The translations under genes were made by a program, and so were the position numbers. A DNA stretch of 50,187 nt from Anianibacter sp965662745 (GTDB lineage: Bacteria > Pseudomonadota > Alphaproteobacteria > Rhodobacterales > Rhodobacteraceae): NCBI GenBank assembly GCA_965662745.1, contig CBFIJK010000020.1, forward strand, positions 1-50,187. The letters are read 5' to 3'. Shown here piece after piece: positions 8,537 to 18,143 of this stretch; positions within the stretch are counted from its first letter, which is position 1, and every line of letters begins with the position of its first letter. Under the pieces are notes generated by a model. That model ran no database searches. It saw nothing but the letters and a program-made list of their open reading frames with translations, and was not told the DNA's origin.

Positions 8537-8809
8537 TTGATTTACGTACTGTTCGCCGCAGTGGCTGGCGTGCTTTTGGCCTTTGTGTTTGACCTGTTCG
8601 ACGTGAATATCACAGGCGAGACGGAATTGCCCGTAGGCGAGGGCGATGTGTCCGATTTAACCGGTGGCATGCGCACCGAAGATATGACCGACCCCGATGT
8701 GGACGTGGACGTCTCGACCGAAAAAGCCGAAGTCGAAGTGCCGACCGTCTTGGTAAATGGCGCAAACGCCGAGGCCGAAGAAAACAACTGTGCTATTTCA
8801 AAGGCTTGA
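8537..8809 (+). CDS. Small membrane protein with a long acidic tail
   Basis: A 90-residue protein starting at TTG with a strong ribosome site AAAGGAG four bases upstream. One N-terminal helix (IYVLFAAVAGVLLAFVFDLF) is followed by about 65 residues very rich in Asp, Glu and Thr, including a D-V-D-V-D-V run and a single late Cys. The acidic tail would be periplasmic and could bind cations. I do not recognise a family. The frame stays open upstream into the rhodanese gene, but that longer reading overlaps a well-supported gene and lacks a ribosome site. A terminator follows directly. Confidence 0.6.
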   Translation: MIYVLFAAVAGVLLAFVFDLFDVNITGETELPVGEGDVSDLTGGMRTEDMTDPDVDVDVSTEKAEVEVPTVLVNGANAEAEENNCAISKA

Positions 8810-8819
8810 GCAAAGGAAA

Positions 8820-8847
8820 GGCGCCCGGTGTCCCCGGGCGCCTTTTT
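8820..8847 (+). terminator. Rho-independent terminator
   Basis: A 9-bp GC stem (GGCGCCCGG with CCGGGCGCC) closes the loop TGTCC and is followed by five T. It lies ten bases after the small membrane gene. On the other strand the stem is followed by TTTCCTTT, so it probably also serves convergent uvrB. Confidence 0.9.
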
Positions 8848-8859
8848 CGTGCGATGGCG

Positions 8860-11061
<2,202 letters not shown>

Positions 11062-11217
11062 GCGGGTATGTCCTTGGGCGAGGCTTACAGCTTATGTGAA
11101 GGTTTGGCCGCGCGCATCAAGGGGCAGGGGCGGCACGCCGCGCAGGAAAAGGTAAAGAAACCCTTTATACCTGACGGAAGCTGACAAAAGAAACATACAA
11201 CCTATGGTAATCTTTAA
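11062..11217. other. uvrB upstream gap, no gene seen
   Basis: First half of the 344-base gap between uvrB and the NDUFS4-like gene; the rest is the structured segment described next. I see no coding potential, no clear promoter and no LexA-type site. It most likely holds the uvrB leader and promoter. Confidence 0.5.
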
Positions 11218-11386
11218 CTTGCAGAGCTCGCGCATTAAACATAGTTTGACCCTGCAAGCAGCAGAAGGGCTGCCGGCTTCCAAGCGTTCACCCCACCCAC
11301 CCCACGCTTCTACTATGGAAGACCGGCAGCCCGACCTTGCCTCGGCCCTTGCGGCGCACGGCCTGACTGGCCATAAACGCGGCAAG
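11218..11386. ncRNA. Candidate structured RNA or leader with three successive hairpins
   Basis: Three inverted repeats fill the gap. (1) CTTGCAG 11218-11224 pairs with CTGCAAG 11252-11258. (2) A long stem: GGGCTGCCGG 11267-11276 with CCGGCAGCCC 11323-11332, continued by CTTCCA with TGGAAG (one bulged A) and AGCG with CGCT, closing a loop made almost only of C and A. (3) CTTGC 11348-11352 with GCAAG 11382-11386, containing GCG/CGC and GGCC/GGCC helices. It could be the 5' leader of the NDUFS4-like gene, whose start is 20 bases downstream, a leader of uvrB on the other strand, or a separate small RNA. Pairing is directly visible; expression is not known. Confidence 0.45.
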
Positions 11387-11405
11387 ACGGACAAGGATAC
11401 TCCAC

Positions 11406-11717
11406 ATGCGCGCACGCATCTTTCGACCCGCGAAATCGGCCATGTCCTCGGGCACGGCGAAAACCCGGCACTGGGTTCTGGAATTCGTCGCCGACACCAA
11501 GCGCGACGTCGATCCATTGATGGGCTGGACCAGTTCTTCCGATACCCAAAGCCAGGTGCGCATTCGCTTTGATACCAAGGAAGCGGCGCTGGAATATGCC
11601 GAAGAGCATGGCATCGACGCCGTGGTGCAGGATCCGCATTCGCGCAAACCCAACATCCGCGCCCGCGGCTACGGCGAAAACTTCGCCACCGAACGGCGCG
11701 GAGCGTGGACGCACTAA
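11406..11717 (+). CDS. NDUFS4-like NADH dehydrogenase accessory subunit
   Basis: A 103-residue protein of the ETC complex I subunit conserved-region family, the bacterial relative of mitochondrial NDUFS4 (the 18-kDa AQDQ subunit), typical of alphaproteobacteria. The sequence RIFRPAKSAMSSGTAKTRHWVLEF, the W-T-S-S-D-T-Q-S-Q-V strand and the end pattern RKPNIRARGYGENF fit the family. It probably sits on the peripheral arm of complex I near the FMN/NADH module and helps assembly or stability. It lies apart from any nuo operon here. The start follows AAGGA; the leader is unusually structured. tRNA-Arg follows 26 bases downstream. Confidence 0.9.
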   Translation: MRARIFRPAKSAMSSGTAKTRHWVLEFVADTKRDVDPLMGWTSSSDTQSQVRIRFDTKEAALEYAEEHGIDAVVQDPHSRKPNIRARGYGENFATERRGAWTH

Positions 11718-11743
11718 GCGCGCACGGGTAAACCAAACCCGAC

Positions 11744-11820
11744 GGTCCCATAGCTCAACTGGATAGAGCAGCTGACTTCTAATCAGCAGGTTGAGGGTTC
11801 GAGTCCTTCTGGGATCGCCA
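11744..11820 (+). tRNA. tRNA-Arg (anticodon TCT)
   Basis: Complete 77-base cloverleaf with encoded CCA. The acceptor arm GGTCCCA pairs with TGGGATC (one G-U), the D arm is GCTC/GAGC, the anticodon stem GCTGA/TCAGC holds loop CTTCTAA with anticodon TCT, and the T arm carries the usual TTCGAGT loop. It reads AGA, a rare codon in a GC-rich genome. No integrase gene or repeated 3' end lies nearby. Confidence 0.96.
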
Positions 11821-11832
11821 CTACAGTATTGC

Positions 11833-11867
11833 GGAAACAATAGAGGTCAGATGATCTGACTGTTTCG
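11833..11867 (+). terminator. Palindromic hairpin downstream of tRNA-Arg
   Basis: GTCAGAT and ATCTGAC (11846-11860) form perfect arms around a single G, and an outer pair GAAACA (11833-11838) with TGTTTC (11861-11866) can extend the stem past a 6-base bulge. It begins 13 bases after the CCA end. It may terminate or trim the tRNA transcript, although the T tract is short. Confidence 0.4.
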
Positions 11868-12007
11868 CGCTCAGCCCTCGTTCCGACCGCCCCACACCCA
11901 CCATCTTGTTGCCTTATTCCGGACACACTCTGTTTCCTCGCGATTTCGTGAAAAGCTTTGGTCCATGTCCACTGCCTGATTAACCTCACGTCTGAACGGC
12001 GATCGGG

Positions 12008-14095
12008 ATGTCGGGAATGGCGAAGTTGCTGAAATCTATGGAACGGACCCGCGCGGTTTGTGCGCTGGTTCTTGGCCTGTCGCTGCCGGGGCTTGCCTCG
12101 GCGCAATCGCTACAACCCTTGTCAGTCGGCGGCGAAGGGCAGGCGGGGTGGCCGAGCCTGAATAGCTTGCCTGCGCCGGATGCTTCCGCTGATGCGTTGT
12201 TCGCGGCCCGCCTGCGCGCCGCGCCGGTTACAGATCTGGGCCGTCCCGCACCGCAGCCGAACCCGCAACTTGTCTCCCTCGATGCCGTCTATGACGCAGG
12301 CACCCGCCAGTTTGCGGTCGGTGAGACGAAAGTTGGTCTCGACGGTCTGACCGCCGCAATCGAAGCGCTGATCGTCCCTGAAGACCGGGCGGCGATGGTC
12401 GTGTCTGTCAGTGATGCCGAGGGATCGCTCGCCGCGGACGCAAAAGCGCTGACCGACGCTCTGACCTCTCTGAAGTTCGGCGTGACCGTAGTGCGCGTGA
12501 TGGCATCCGCCCAATGCGGGGACGACACGCTTACCCAGCACCTTCTGTCCGGCATCCCCGACCGCGCGCCCTTTGGCGATGGCGACGGCACGCTGACGGC
12601 GCCCGAGGCGGCGCAGTATGCCGCGGCCCATCTTGCCCGCGCCGCGATTCGGGGCGGTGACTGCGCGCCCAGCTTCAGCCTGATCCTTCCCGCAGACGAG
12701 GCGCGCGTCCTTGCGTCGGTCCTTCCCGAAACCGCTGATCCGCGTCTTGCCGGAGAACGCTTTGAGGCTGCTGTTCTGTCGCGGTCGCACGATGCAAGCG
12801 CTATCGACACCTTCCTTTCGTCCTGCACCTATTGCCCGGCGGCCGAGGACCTGACCCACCGGCAGGCGAAGATCGAGGCGCAGGTCGCGCTGACCGAGCT
12901 GGAGGACAGCATCTGGGGCCGGATCAAGGACGACTCCGCGCCTGAACGCTTTGAAAGCTATATCGAAACCTGCACTTTCTGCCTGCACCAAGATGCGGCG
13001 GAAACGGCGCTCGCCCGCTTGGGGACGGGCGGCGCCCCGCGTCCGGGGCCTGCAGGCCCGGACGCTTCGGTGGAGGAGGGCCTGGCACTCGCGGCCCCCT
13101 CCACCGGCCCTTTGGGTGATAGCGAGGCCGAGGCCCTGCAAACTGCGCTGGCCAGCGGTGACCCCGTGCTGATCCAAAGCTATCTCGACAATTGCACCAC
13201 CTGCGCCGGAAAGCCCGAACTCACCGAAGCGCTGCGCAAGGCTCACCGGCGCGAGGCGCTTCGCCAGCCTTGTGTGCTGGCCGCCGGGGTCCCGCAACTG
13301 GGCGGGCCGCGCAAGCTGGATGACATCGCCATCGATACCGCGCTGAATGCATGCCGCGCGGCGCTGGATGCCTTCCCGAACGATCCCGTCACGCGGACCG
13401 TGATGGGCCGCATCGCGCAGGCCGCCGGGGATCGCGAGGCTGCCGAACGCGCCTATGTCCTCGGGATGGCGGACAATGTGCCGTCGGCCTACGGGCTTGC
13501 TGCTTATCTGATCTACACGCCCGAAACCGGCCCGACCGCGCCCGTCTCGCAGGTCGAAAGCCTTGCTGCCGAGGGCGCGAAGCGGGGCGACTGGCTGTCG
13601 ATGGAGCTGCTGAGCGTCCTTTATTCCAAGGGCCTCGTGCGCGGGAAGGACGACACCGACGCCTTCGATCTGGTGATGCGCGCGGCTGAAGATGGCAACA
13701 CGCTCGCCCAGTTCTTCGTCGGTTACTATTACCTTGAGGGTATGGGCGTTGCGCGCGATGAGACGGCGGCGGCCCAGTGGCTCGAACGGGCCGTGCGCAT
13801 GGGCTACACGCCCGCGAATGCCTATCTCGCCGGCCTTCTTGAGACGGGCAGCGGCACGGCGCCGGCCCCTGACCGCGCGGCAGAGCTATACTGGCGCGCG
13901 CTCGTCGAAGGCGATCCGATGGCGCGCACCCGCATCGTGCGCGATCTGGATGACCGGGATCGCGCTGTGGTGCGGTTCGTGCAAGGCAAACTCCGCGATG
14001 CAAATGTCTATTACGGGCAGATCGACGGCATTGTCGGGCGCGGCACACGGCGCGCGATCGAAACTTTTGCGCAACAGGTCGCCGACCAGCGCTAA
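12008..14095 (+). CDS. Secreted SEL1-repeat protein with peptidoglycan-binding domain and three CTxC modules
   Basis: A 695-residue protein. The signal peptide ends at LASAQ; the ATG at 12041 would give a shorter, more standard signal than the ATG at 12008. Residues 60-260 form an unrecognised alpha/beta domain. Three short modules with a common core then follow, centred on CTYC (C273/C276), CTFC (C322/C325) and CTTC (C396/C399), each preceded by a hydrophobic helix such as SYL or SYI. SEL1-like helical repeats occupy roughly 480-640 (AAEDGNTLAQFFVGYYYLEGM is typical). The end (YYGQIDGIVGRGTRRAIETF) is a PG_binding_1 domain. It is likely a periplasmic scaffold on peptidoglycan; the cysteine pairs could bind metal or form disulfides. 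Confidence 0.75.
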   Translation: MSGMAKLLKSMERTRAVCALVLGLSLPGLASAQSLQPLSVGGEGQAGWPSLNSLPAPDASADALFAARLRAAPVTDLGRPAPQPNPQLVSLDAVYDAGTRQFAVGETKVGLDGLTAAIEALIVPEDRAAMVVSVSDAEGSLAADAKALTDALTSLKFGVTVVRVMASAQCGDDTLTQHLLSGIPDRAPFGDGDGTLTAPEAAQYAAAHLARAAIRGGDCAPSFSLILPADEARVLASVLPETADPRLAGERFEAAVLSRSHDASAIDTFLSSCTYCPAAEDLTHRQAKIEAQVALTELEDSIWGRIKDDSAPERFESYIETCTFCLHQDAAETALARLGTGGAPRPGPAGPDASVEEGLALAAPSTGPLGDSEAEALQTALASGDPVLIQSYLDNCTTCAGKPELTEALRKAHRREALRQPCVLAAGVPQLGGPRKLDDIAIDTALNACRAALDAFPNDPVTRTVMGRIAQAAGDREAAERAYVLGMADNVPSAYGLAAYLIYTPETGPTAPVSQVESLAAEGAKRGDWLSMELLSVLYSKGLVRGKDDTDAFDLVMRAAEDGNTLAQFFVGYYYLEGMGVARDETAAAQWLERAVRMGYTPANAYLAGLLETGSGTAPAPDRAAELYWRALVEGDPMARTRIVRDLDDRDRAVVRFVQGKLRDANVYYGQIDGIVGRGTRRAIETFAQQVADQR

Positions 14096-14209
14096 CCCCT
14101 CGCCCTGACGCGAAAACCCTTGGCTTCGCTGATCTTCCCGGTCGCCAAGCGGCACCGGATAAGACATGCTCTGCCCCGAATGCCGTTTCGCTGACAGGGG
14201 ACCCGCCGC

Positions 14210-14911
14210 ATGACTGGCTACCTATTCGATCCGCCGCCGCAGCCCGCGCTGCCCGTCAATGGCGCAGGCGCCGCCTACCCCGTGCGCCGCATCTTCTGCG
14301 TGGGGCGCAACTATGCTGCCCATGCCGCCGAGATGGGCTATGAGGTGGATCGCGAAAAGCCGTTCTATTTCACGAAATCCGCCCATGCGCTGACCCAGAC
14401 GGGCGAAACACATCCCTATCCGCCCGGGACCGAGAATTACCATTTCGAGATTGAACTGGTCGTCGCGCTGGGTGGTCCGCTGTTCCGCTGCGAGGACCGG
14501 GGCGAAGCCGCGAAGGCCGTCTTTGGCTATGCTGTCGGTCTCGATATGACGCGCCGCGACTTGCAATTGTCGGAACGAGAGTTCAAGCGCCCTTGGTCTC
14601 TTGGCAAGGATGTCGAACATTCCGCAGTCATCGCCCCGATCACCCGCGCGGAAGACTTCGGCGCTATCGAAAGCCAGCGCATCTGGCTGACGCAGAACGG
14701 TGAGGCGCGGCAGGAATCGGACCTTGGCCATATGGTCTGGAAGGTCGACGAAATCCTGAGCCACCTGTCGCGGTTCTATCAACTCGGACCGGGTGATCTA
14801 TTGATGACCGGCACGCCCGAAGGCGTCGGGCCGGTTGCGCCGGGCGATCACTTGGAAGGCGGCATTGACGGGCTGGGCCCGCTGTCCCTGACAATCGGCC
14901 CTGCGGAATAG
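14210..14911 (+). CDS. Fumarylacetoacetate hydrolase family protein (fumarylpyruvate hydrolase-like)
   Basis: A 233-residue cytoplasmic enzyme of the FAH family, which hydrolyses C-C bonds of 1,3-diketo acids with a divalent metal. Metal-ligand motifs are visible: E-x-E in HFEIELVV and the Asp in GLDMTRRD. The pattern RIFCVGRNYAAHA, then KPFYFTKSAHAL, and the end LLMTGTPEGVGPV are typical. The short single-domain length and the RNYAAH start fit fumarylpyruvate or maleylpyruvate hydrolases of gentisate breakdown (NagK-like), but no other gentisate gene is nearby. It is 22 bases upstream of the glutamate synthase-like gene on the same strand, suggesting co-transcription. The exact substrate is unproven. 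Confidence 0.85.
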   Translation: MTGYLFDPPPQPALPVNGAGAAYPVRRIFCVGRNYAAHAAEMGYEVDREKPFYFTKSAHALTQTGETHPYPPGTENYHFEIELVVALGGPLFRCEDRGEAAKAVFGYAVGLDMTRRDLQLSEREFKRPWSLGKDVEHSAVIAPITRAEDFGAIESQRIWLTQNGEARQESDLGHMVWKVDEILSHLSRFYQLGPGDLLMTGTPEGVGPVAPGDHLEGGIDGLGPLSLTIGPAE

Positions 14912-14933
14912 GCCTGCCGAAAAGGATCGGATC

Positions 14934-16523
14934 ATGAAACGCTTTACCGTCCTGATCGTCGTTGCGGTCCTGTTTCTTGTCTCGGCAATCGGCCTTGTGC
15001 TGACTGTCTGGGCCGCCGTGCCACTAACGATCTTTGGCGCACTGCTTGTGCTGGGCATCTACGATCTGGTGCAGCCGAGCCATTCGATCCTGCGCAACTA
15101 TCCGATCCTGGGGCATATGCGCTTCATCTTCGAAGGCGTCCGCCCCGAGATCCGGCAATACCTGATCGAAAGCGACCAGGATGAGGAACCGTTCTCGCGC
15201 GACAACCGGTCCCTCGTCTACCAACGCGCCAAGGGTGTCGAGGACAAGCGGCCCTTCGGCACAAGGATGCGCGTCTACGATTCCGGCTACCAGTGGATCA
15301 CGCATTCGATGGCGCCCATCGAGATCACGAACAGCGATTTTCGCGTCAAGATCGGCGGCCCGGACTGCACAGCGCCCTACGATGCGTCGATCTACAACAT
15401 CTCGGCGATGAGCTTTGGCGCGCTGTCGGCCAACGCCATCCATGCGCTCAATTCGGGCGCAAAGCAGGGCGGGTTCGCTCATGATACCGGCGAGGGCGGC
15501 ATCAGCCGGTATCACCGAGAAGGTGGTGGCGATCTGATCTACCAGGTCGGCTCGGGCTATTTCGGCTGCCGCACCAAGGACGGGCGTTTCGACCCCGACG
15601 CCTTTGCCGCCCAAGCCGCGAACGATCAGGTCAAGCTGATCGAATTGAAGCTAAGCCAGGGCGCGAAACCCGGCCATGGCGGTGTTCTTCCGGCCGCCAA
15701 GATCTCGCCTGAAATCGCCGAGGCGCGTGGCGTGCCTCAGGACCAGGATTGCGTCTCACCGGCCTCGCACCCCGAATTCAGCACGCCCATCGAGATGATG
15801 GAATTCATCGGCAAGATGCGCGCCCATGCGTCCGGCAAGCCGGTTGGCTTCAAGCTGTGCATCGGGCACCGACGCGAATTCATGTGTGTGGTCAAGGCGA
15901 TGCTGGAAACCGGGATCACCCCGGATTTCATCGTCATCGACGGGAAAGAGGGCGGCACCGGTGCCGCGCCGGTCGAGTTTTCCAACCATGTCGGCATGCC
16001 GCTGGTCGAGGGACTGACCTTCGCGCACAACACCCTGCGCGGTGCGGGGCTTCGGGATCGCATCCGCATTGGCGCCTCGGGCAAGCTTGTGACCGCCTTC
16101 GACATCGCAAAAGCGCTCGCGCTCGGGGCCGATTGGGCGAACTCGGCGCGCGGCTTCATGTTCGCTGTCGGCTGCATCCAGGCCCAGGCCTGCCACACGA
16201 ATGAATGCCCGGTCGGTGTCGCCACGCAGGACAAGCTGCGCCAACGCGCGATCAATGTTCCGGACAAGGCCGAACGCGTCGCTCGCTTTCACCACAACAC
16301 GATGCGTGCGCTGGCCGAAATGACCGGGGCGGCGGGCCTTAGCCATCCCAGCGCCTTTCTGCCGCATCACCTGATCATGCGCGAAAAGGATCGCGATATG
16401 GTCACCGGCGAAGAGATTTATCCTTACTTGCCCCAGGGATTTCTCTTGCGTCCAGGCGATGAGGCGCCGGGCTATCGCGAACGCTGGTCGCGGGCGCGGG
16501 CAGCCAGCTTCGATCCGGTCTGA
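14934..16523 (+). CDS. FMN-binding glutamate synthase family protein with membrane anchor
   Basis: A 529-residue protein with two hydrophobic N-terminal segments (about residues 5-45) and then the central and FMN domain of glutamate synthase. GHGGVLPAAKI and VIDGKEGGTGAAP are FMN/substrate-loop signatures, and CIQAQACHTNECPVG carries the C-x5-C-x4-C ligands of a [3Fe-4S] cluster. The glutaminase domain, with its N-terminal cysteine, and the NADPH subunit are both missing, so it is not a complete GOGAT. Homologues of this stand-alone form are common in proteobacteria; some act on methylated amino acids, many have no known role. Membrane anchoring suggests electron exchange with a membrane carrier. 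That is inference. Confidence 0.85.
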   Translation: MKRFTVLIVVAVLFLVSAIGLVLTVWAAVPLTIFGALLVLGIYDLVQPSHSILRNYPILGHMRFIFEGVRPEIRQYLIESDQDEEPFSRDNRSLVYQRAKGVEDKRPFGTRMRVYDSGYQWITHSMAPIEITNSDFRVKIGGPDCTAPYDASIYNISAMSFGALSANAIHALNSGAKQGGFAHDTGEGGISRYHREGGGDLIYQVGSGYFGCRTKDGRFDPDAFAAQAANDQVKLIELKLSQGAKPGHGGVLPAAKISPEIAEARGVPQDQDCVSPASHPEFSTPIEMMEFIGKMRAHASGKPVGFKLCIGHRREFMCVVKAMLETGITPDFIVIDGKEGGTGAAPVEFSNHVGMPLVEGLTFAHNTLRGAGLRDRIRIGASGKLVTAFDIAKALALGADWANSARGFMFAVGCIQAQACHTNECPVGVATQDKLRQRAINVPDKAERVARFHHNTMRALAEMTGAAGLSHPSAFLPHHLIMREKDRDMVTGEEIYPYLPQGFLLRPGDEAPGYRERWSRARAASFDPV

Positions 16524-16634
16524 TCGCCGCAGAAATGCCTTGAAATCAACGCTTTGTAGCCGCGCCTTGGTAAGCGCGCATCAATCCTGCGCGGTCAATT
16601 TATCCCCGGGGGTGCCGGAACGCGTGGGGGATTT

Positions 16635-18128
16635 ATGTCCTTGTTCCAGTTTCAGGCGCGATACGATTCCGGTTTGGCCCATGGTTGGGGCATCCGGGCG
16701 TTATTGAACGTCGAGGACGATGATGGATCGGTGCTCTATGCGGCGTCCGAGGCCTCCGGGGGGCTCATGGCACTGTCGCGCGCTGGCGATGGCAGCCTGA
16801 CGTTGATCGACGCGCTCGGCGCGGCCGGCGGTCGCGGAACCTATGGCGTCGTCGGGCTGGACGCCGTCTATGCGGAGGGCCAGCTGGCGATCTTGCCGGC
16901 AGGCCGGTTTGACGATCGGCTGGCCTTTCACCGCATCGGCGCGGATGGCGGGTTCGATTCCGTGCGCATCCTCGGTGCCTCGCCGGAATTCATCGGCGCG
17001 ATAGAGGCGACGCTTTCCTTCGACATCGACGGCAAGACCTTTATGGTCGCCGCGCAGCAGGGCGCGGAGGGCTTTCGCACCTACCGCGTGCGCGATGACC
17101 TGTCGCTTGAGATCAAGGCGCATTTTCCGGACACGCCTGCCGAGGCGCTGTCGGATGTCTCTGCCTTCGCATCGCTCCAGATTGGCGGGCGTAGTTATTT
17201 TTTCGCCGCCGATACGCAGGAAAATGCGGTGTCGTCCTACTGGATGGGCCGCTGGGGAAACGTCAAACACCGCGATACCGTTGATTCCAGCGACGGACTT
17301 TACATCTCGGCGCCCACGGCGATGGAAACGGTCGAGATCGCAGGCAAGGGATACCTGATCCTCGGCAGCGCTGGATCGGACAGCCTGACCTGTCTGCGTA
17401 TCAACCAATATGGCGGAATGTTTGTCACCGACCACCTGATCGACACGCGCGATACGCGGTTCGGCGGCGTACAGGCGATGGACAGTTTCGAATACAACGG
17501 GCGCAGTTTCATCCTTGCGGGGGGCAGCGACGATGGGCTGACCTTGCTCGAGGTCGCCCATACCGGGCGCTTCATCGTGCATGATGCGATCCCCGATACG
17601 CTTGAGGCGACGCTGACGAATGTCTCGGCGATCGAGGCAGTGCGGACCGCGCAAGGCTTGGATATCTACGTTACCTCTGGCGCCGAGCACGGGATCAGCC
17701 ATTTCAAGCTTGACCTGTCTGTCTTCGGGATCACCCGTACGGGCGGCGTGAATGACGATACGCTGTCCGGGACCGCGCTGAACGACATCATTGTGGGTGC
17801 TGATGGGGATGATCTGTTTTTCGGGGGCGCGGGGGATGACATCATCATCGACGGCGCCGGTGTCGACACGATGGAAGGCGGGGACGGCGCGGATACTTTC
17901 GTCTTTCTCAATGACGGTCGGCTCGACCGTGTCGTCGATTTCGATCCGGGGATGGATAAGCTCGACCTGTCGGATTATCCGCTGCTTTATTCACCGGACC
18001 GACTGGACTTCACGCAGAAGCTGTATGGCGTCCTGATCGAATATGCGGGCGACCGGTTTCGCATCGAAACCGAAGGTCGCCAACTCATGGTGTCCGAGCT
18101 TGGGGCGGATGAGTTCATCTTCGCCTGA
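16635..18128 (+). CDS. Calcium-binding RTX protein with beta-propeller-like N-terminus
   Basis: A 497-residue protein with no Sec signal. Residues 1-370 contain about six to seven repeats of roughly 50 residues with alternating strands (for example LTCLRINQYGGMFVTDHLID and LTLLEVAHTGRFIVHDAI), which resemble a beta-propeller. Residues 375-420 hold hemolysin-type nonapeptides (GGVNDDTLSG, GADGDDLFFGGAGDD, then EGGDGADTFVF), which bind Ca2+ outside the cell. The last 70 residues resemble the uncleaved C-terminal signal region of type I secretion substrates. No cognate ABC exporter is in the window. It ends 15 bases from the convergent wzc gene, so it may act with the exopolysaccharide made next door; that link rests on position alone. 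Confidence 0.8.
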   Translation: MSLFQFQARYDSGLAHGWGIRALLNVEDDDGSVLYAASEASGGLMALSRAGDGSLTLIDALGAAGGRGTYGVVGLDAVYAEGQLAILPAGRFDDRLAFHRIGADGGFDSVRILGASPEFIGAIEATLSFDIDGKTFMVAAQQGAEGFRTYRVRDDLSLEIKAHFPDTPAEALSDVSAFASLQIGGRSYFFAADTQENAVSSYWMGRWGNVKHRDTVDSSDGLYISAPTAMETVEIAGKGYLILGSAGSDSLTCLRINQYGGMFVTDHLIDTRDTRFGGVQAMDSFEYNGRSFILAGGSDDGLTLLEVAHTGRFIVHDAIPDTLEATLTNVSAIEAVRTAQGLDIYVTSGAEHGISHFKLDLSVFGITRTGGVNDDTLSGTALNDIIVGADGDDLFFGGAGDDIIIDGAGVDTMEGGDGADTFVFLNDGRLDRVVDFDPGMDKLDLSDYPLLYSPDRLDFTQKLYGVLIEYAGDRFRIETEGRQLMVSELGADEFIFA

Positions 18129-18143
18129 CATCACGGGGCCGCG

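Noticed and set aside
11062..11217. LexA box in front of uvrB
   Set aside because: No GAAC-N7-GAAC or GTTC-N7-GTTC direct repeat could be found in the gap.
11744..11820. tRNA gene as the edge of a genomic island
   Set aside because: No integrase, no repeat of the tRNA 3' end and ordinary core genes on both sides within the window.
14934..16523. Complete glutamate synthase (GOGAT)
   Set aside because: The glutaminase domain and the NADPH-binding small subunit are both missing; only the FMN/[3Fe-4S] core is present.
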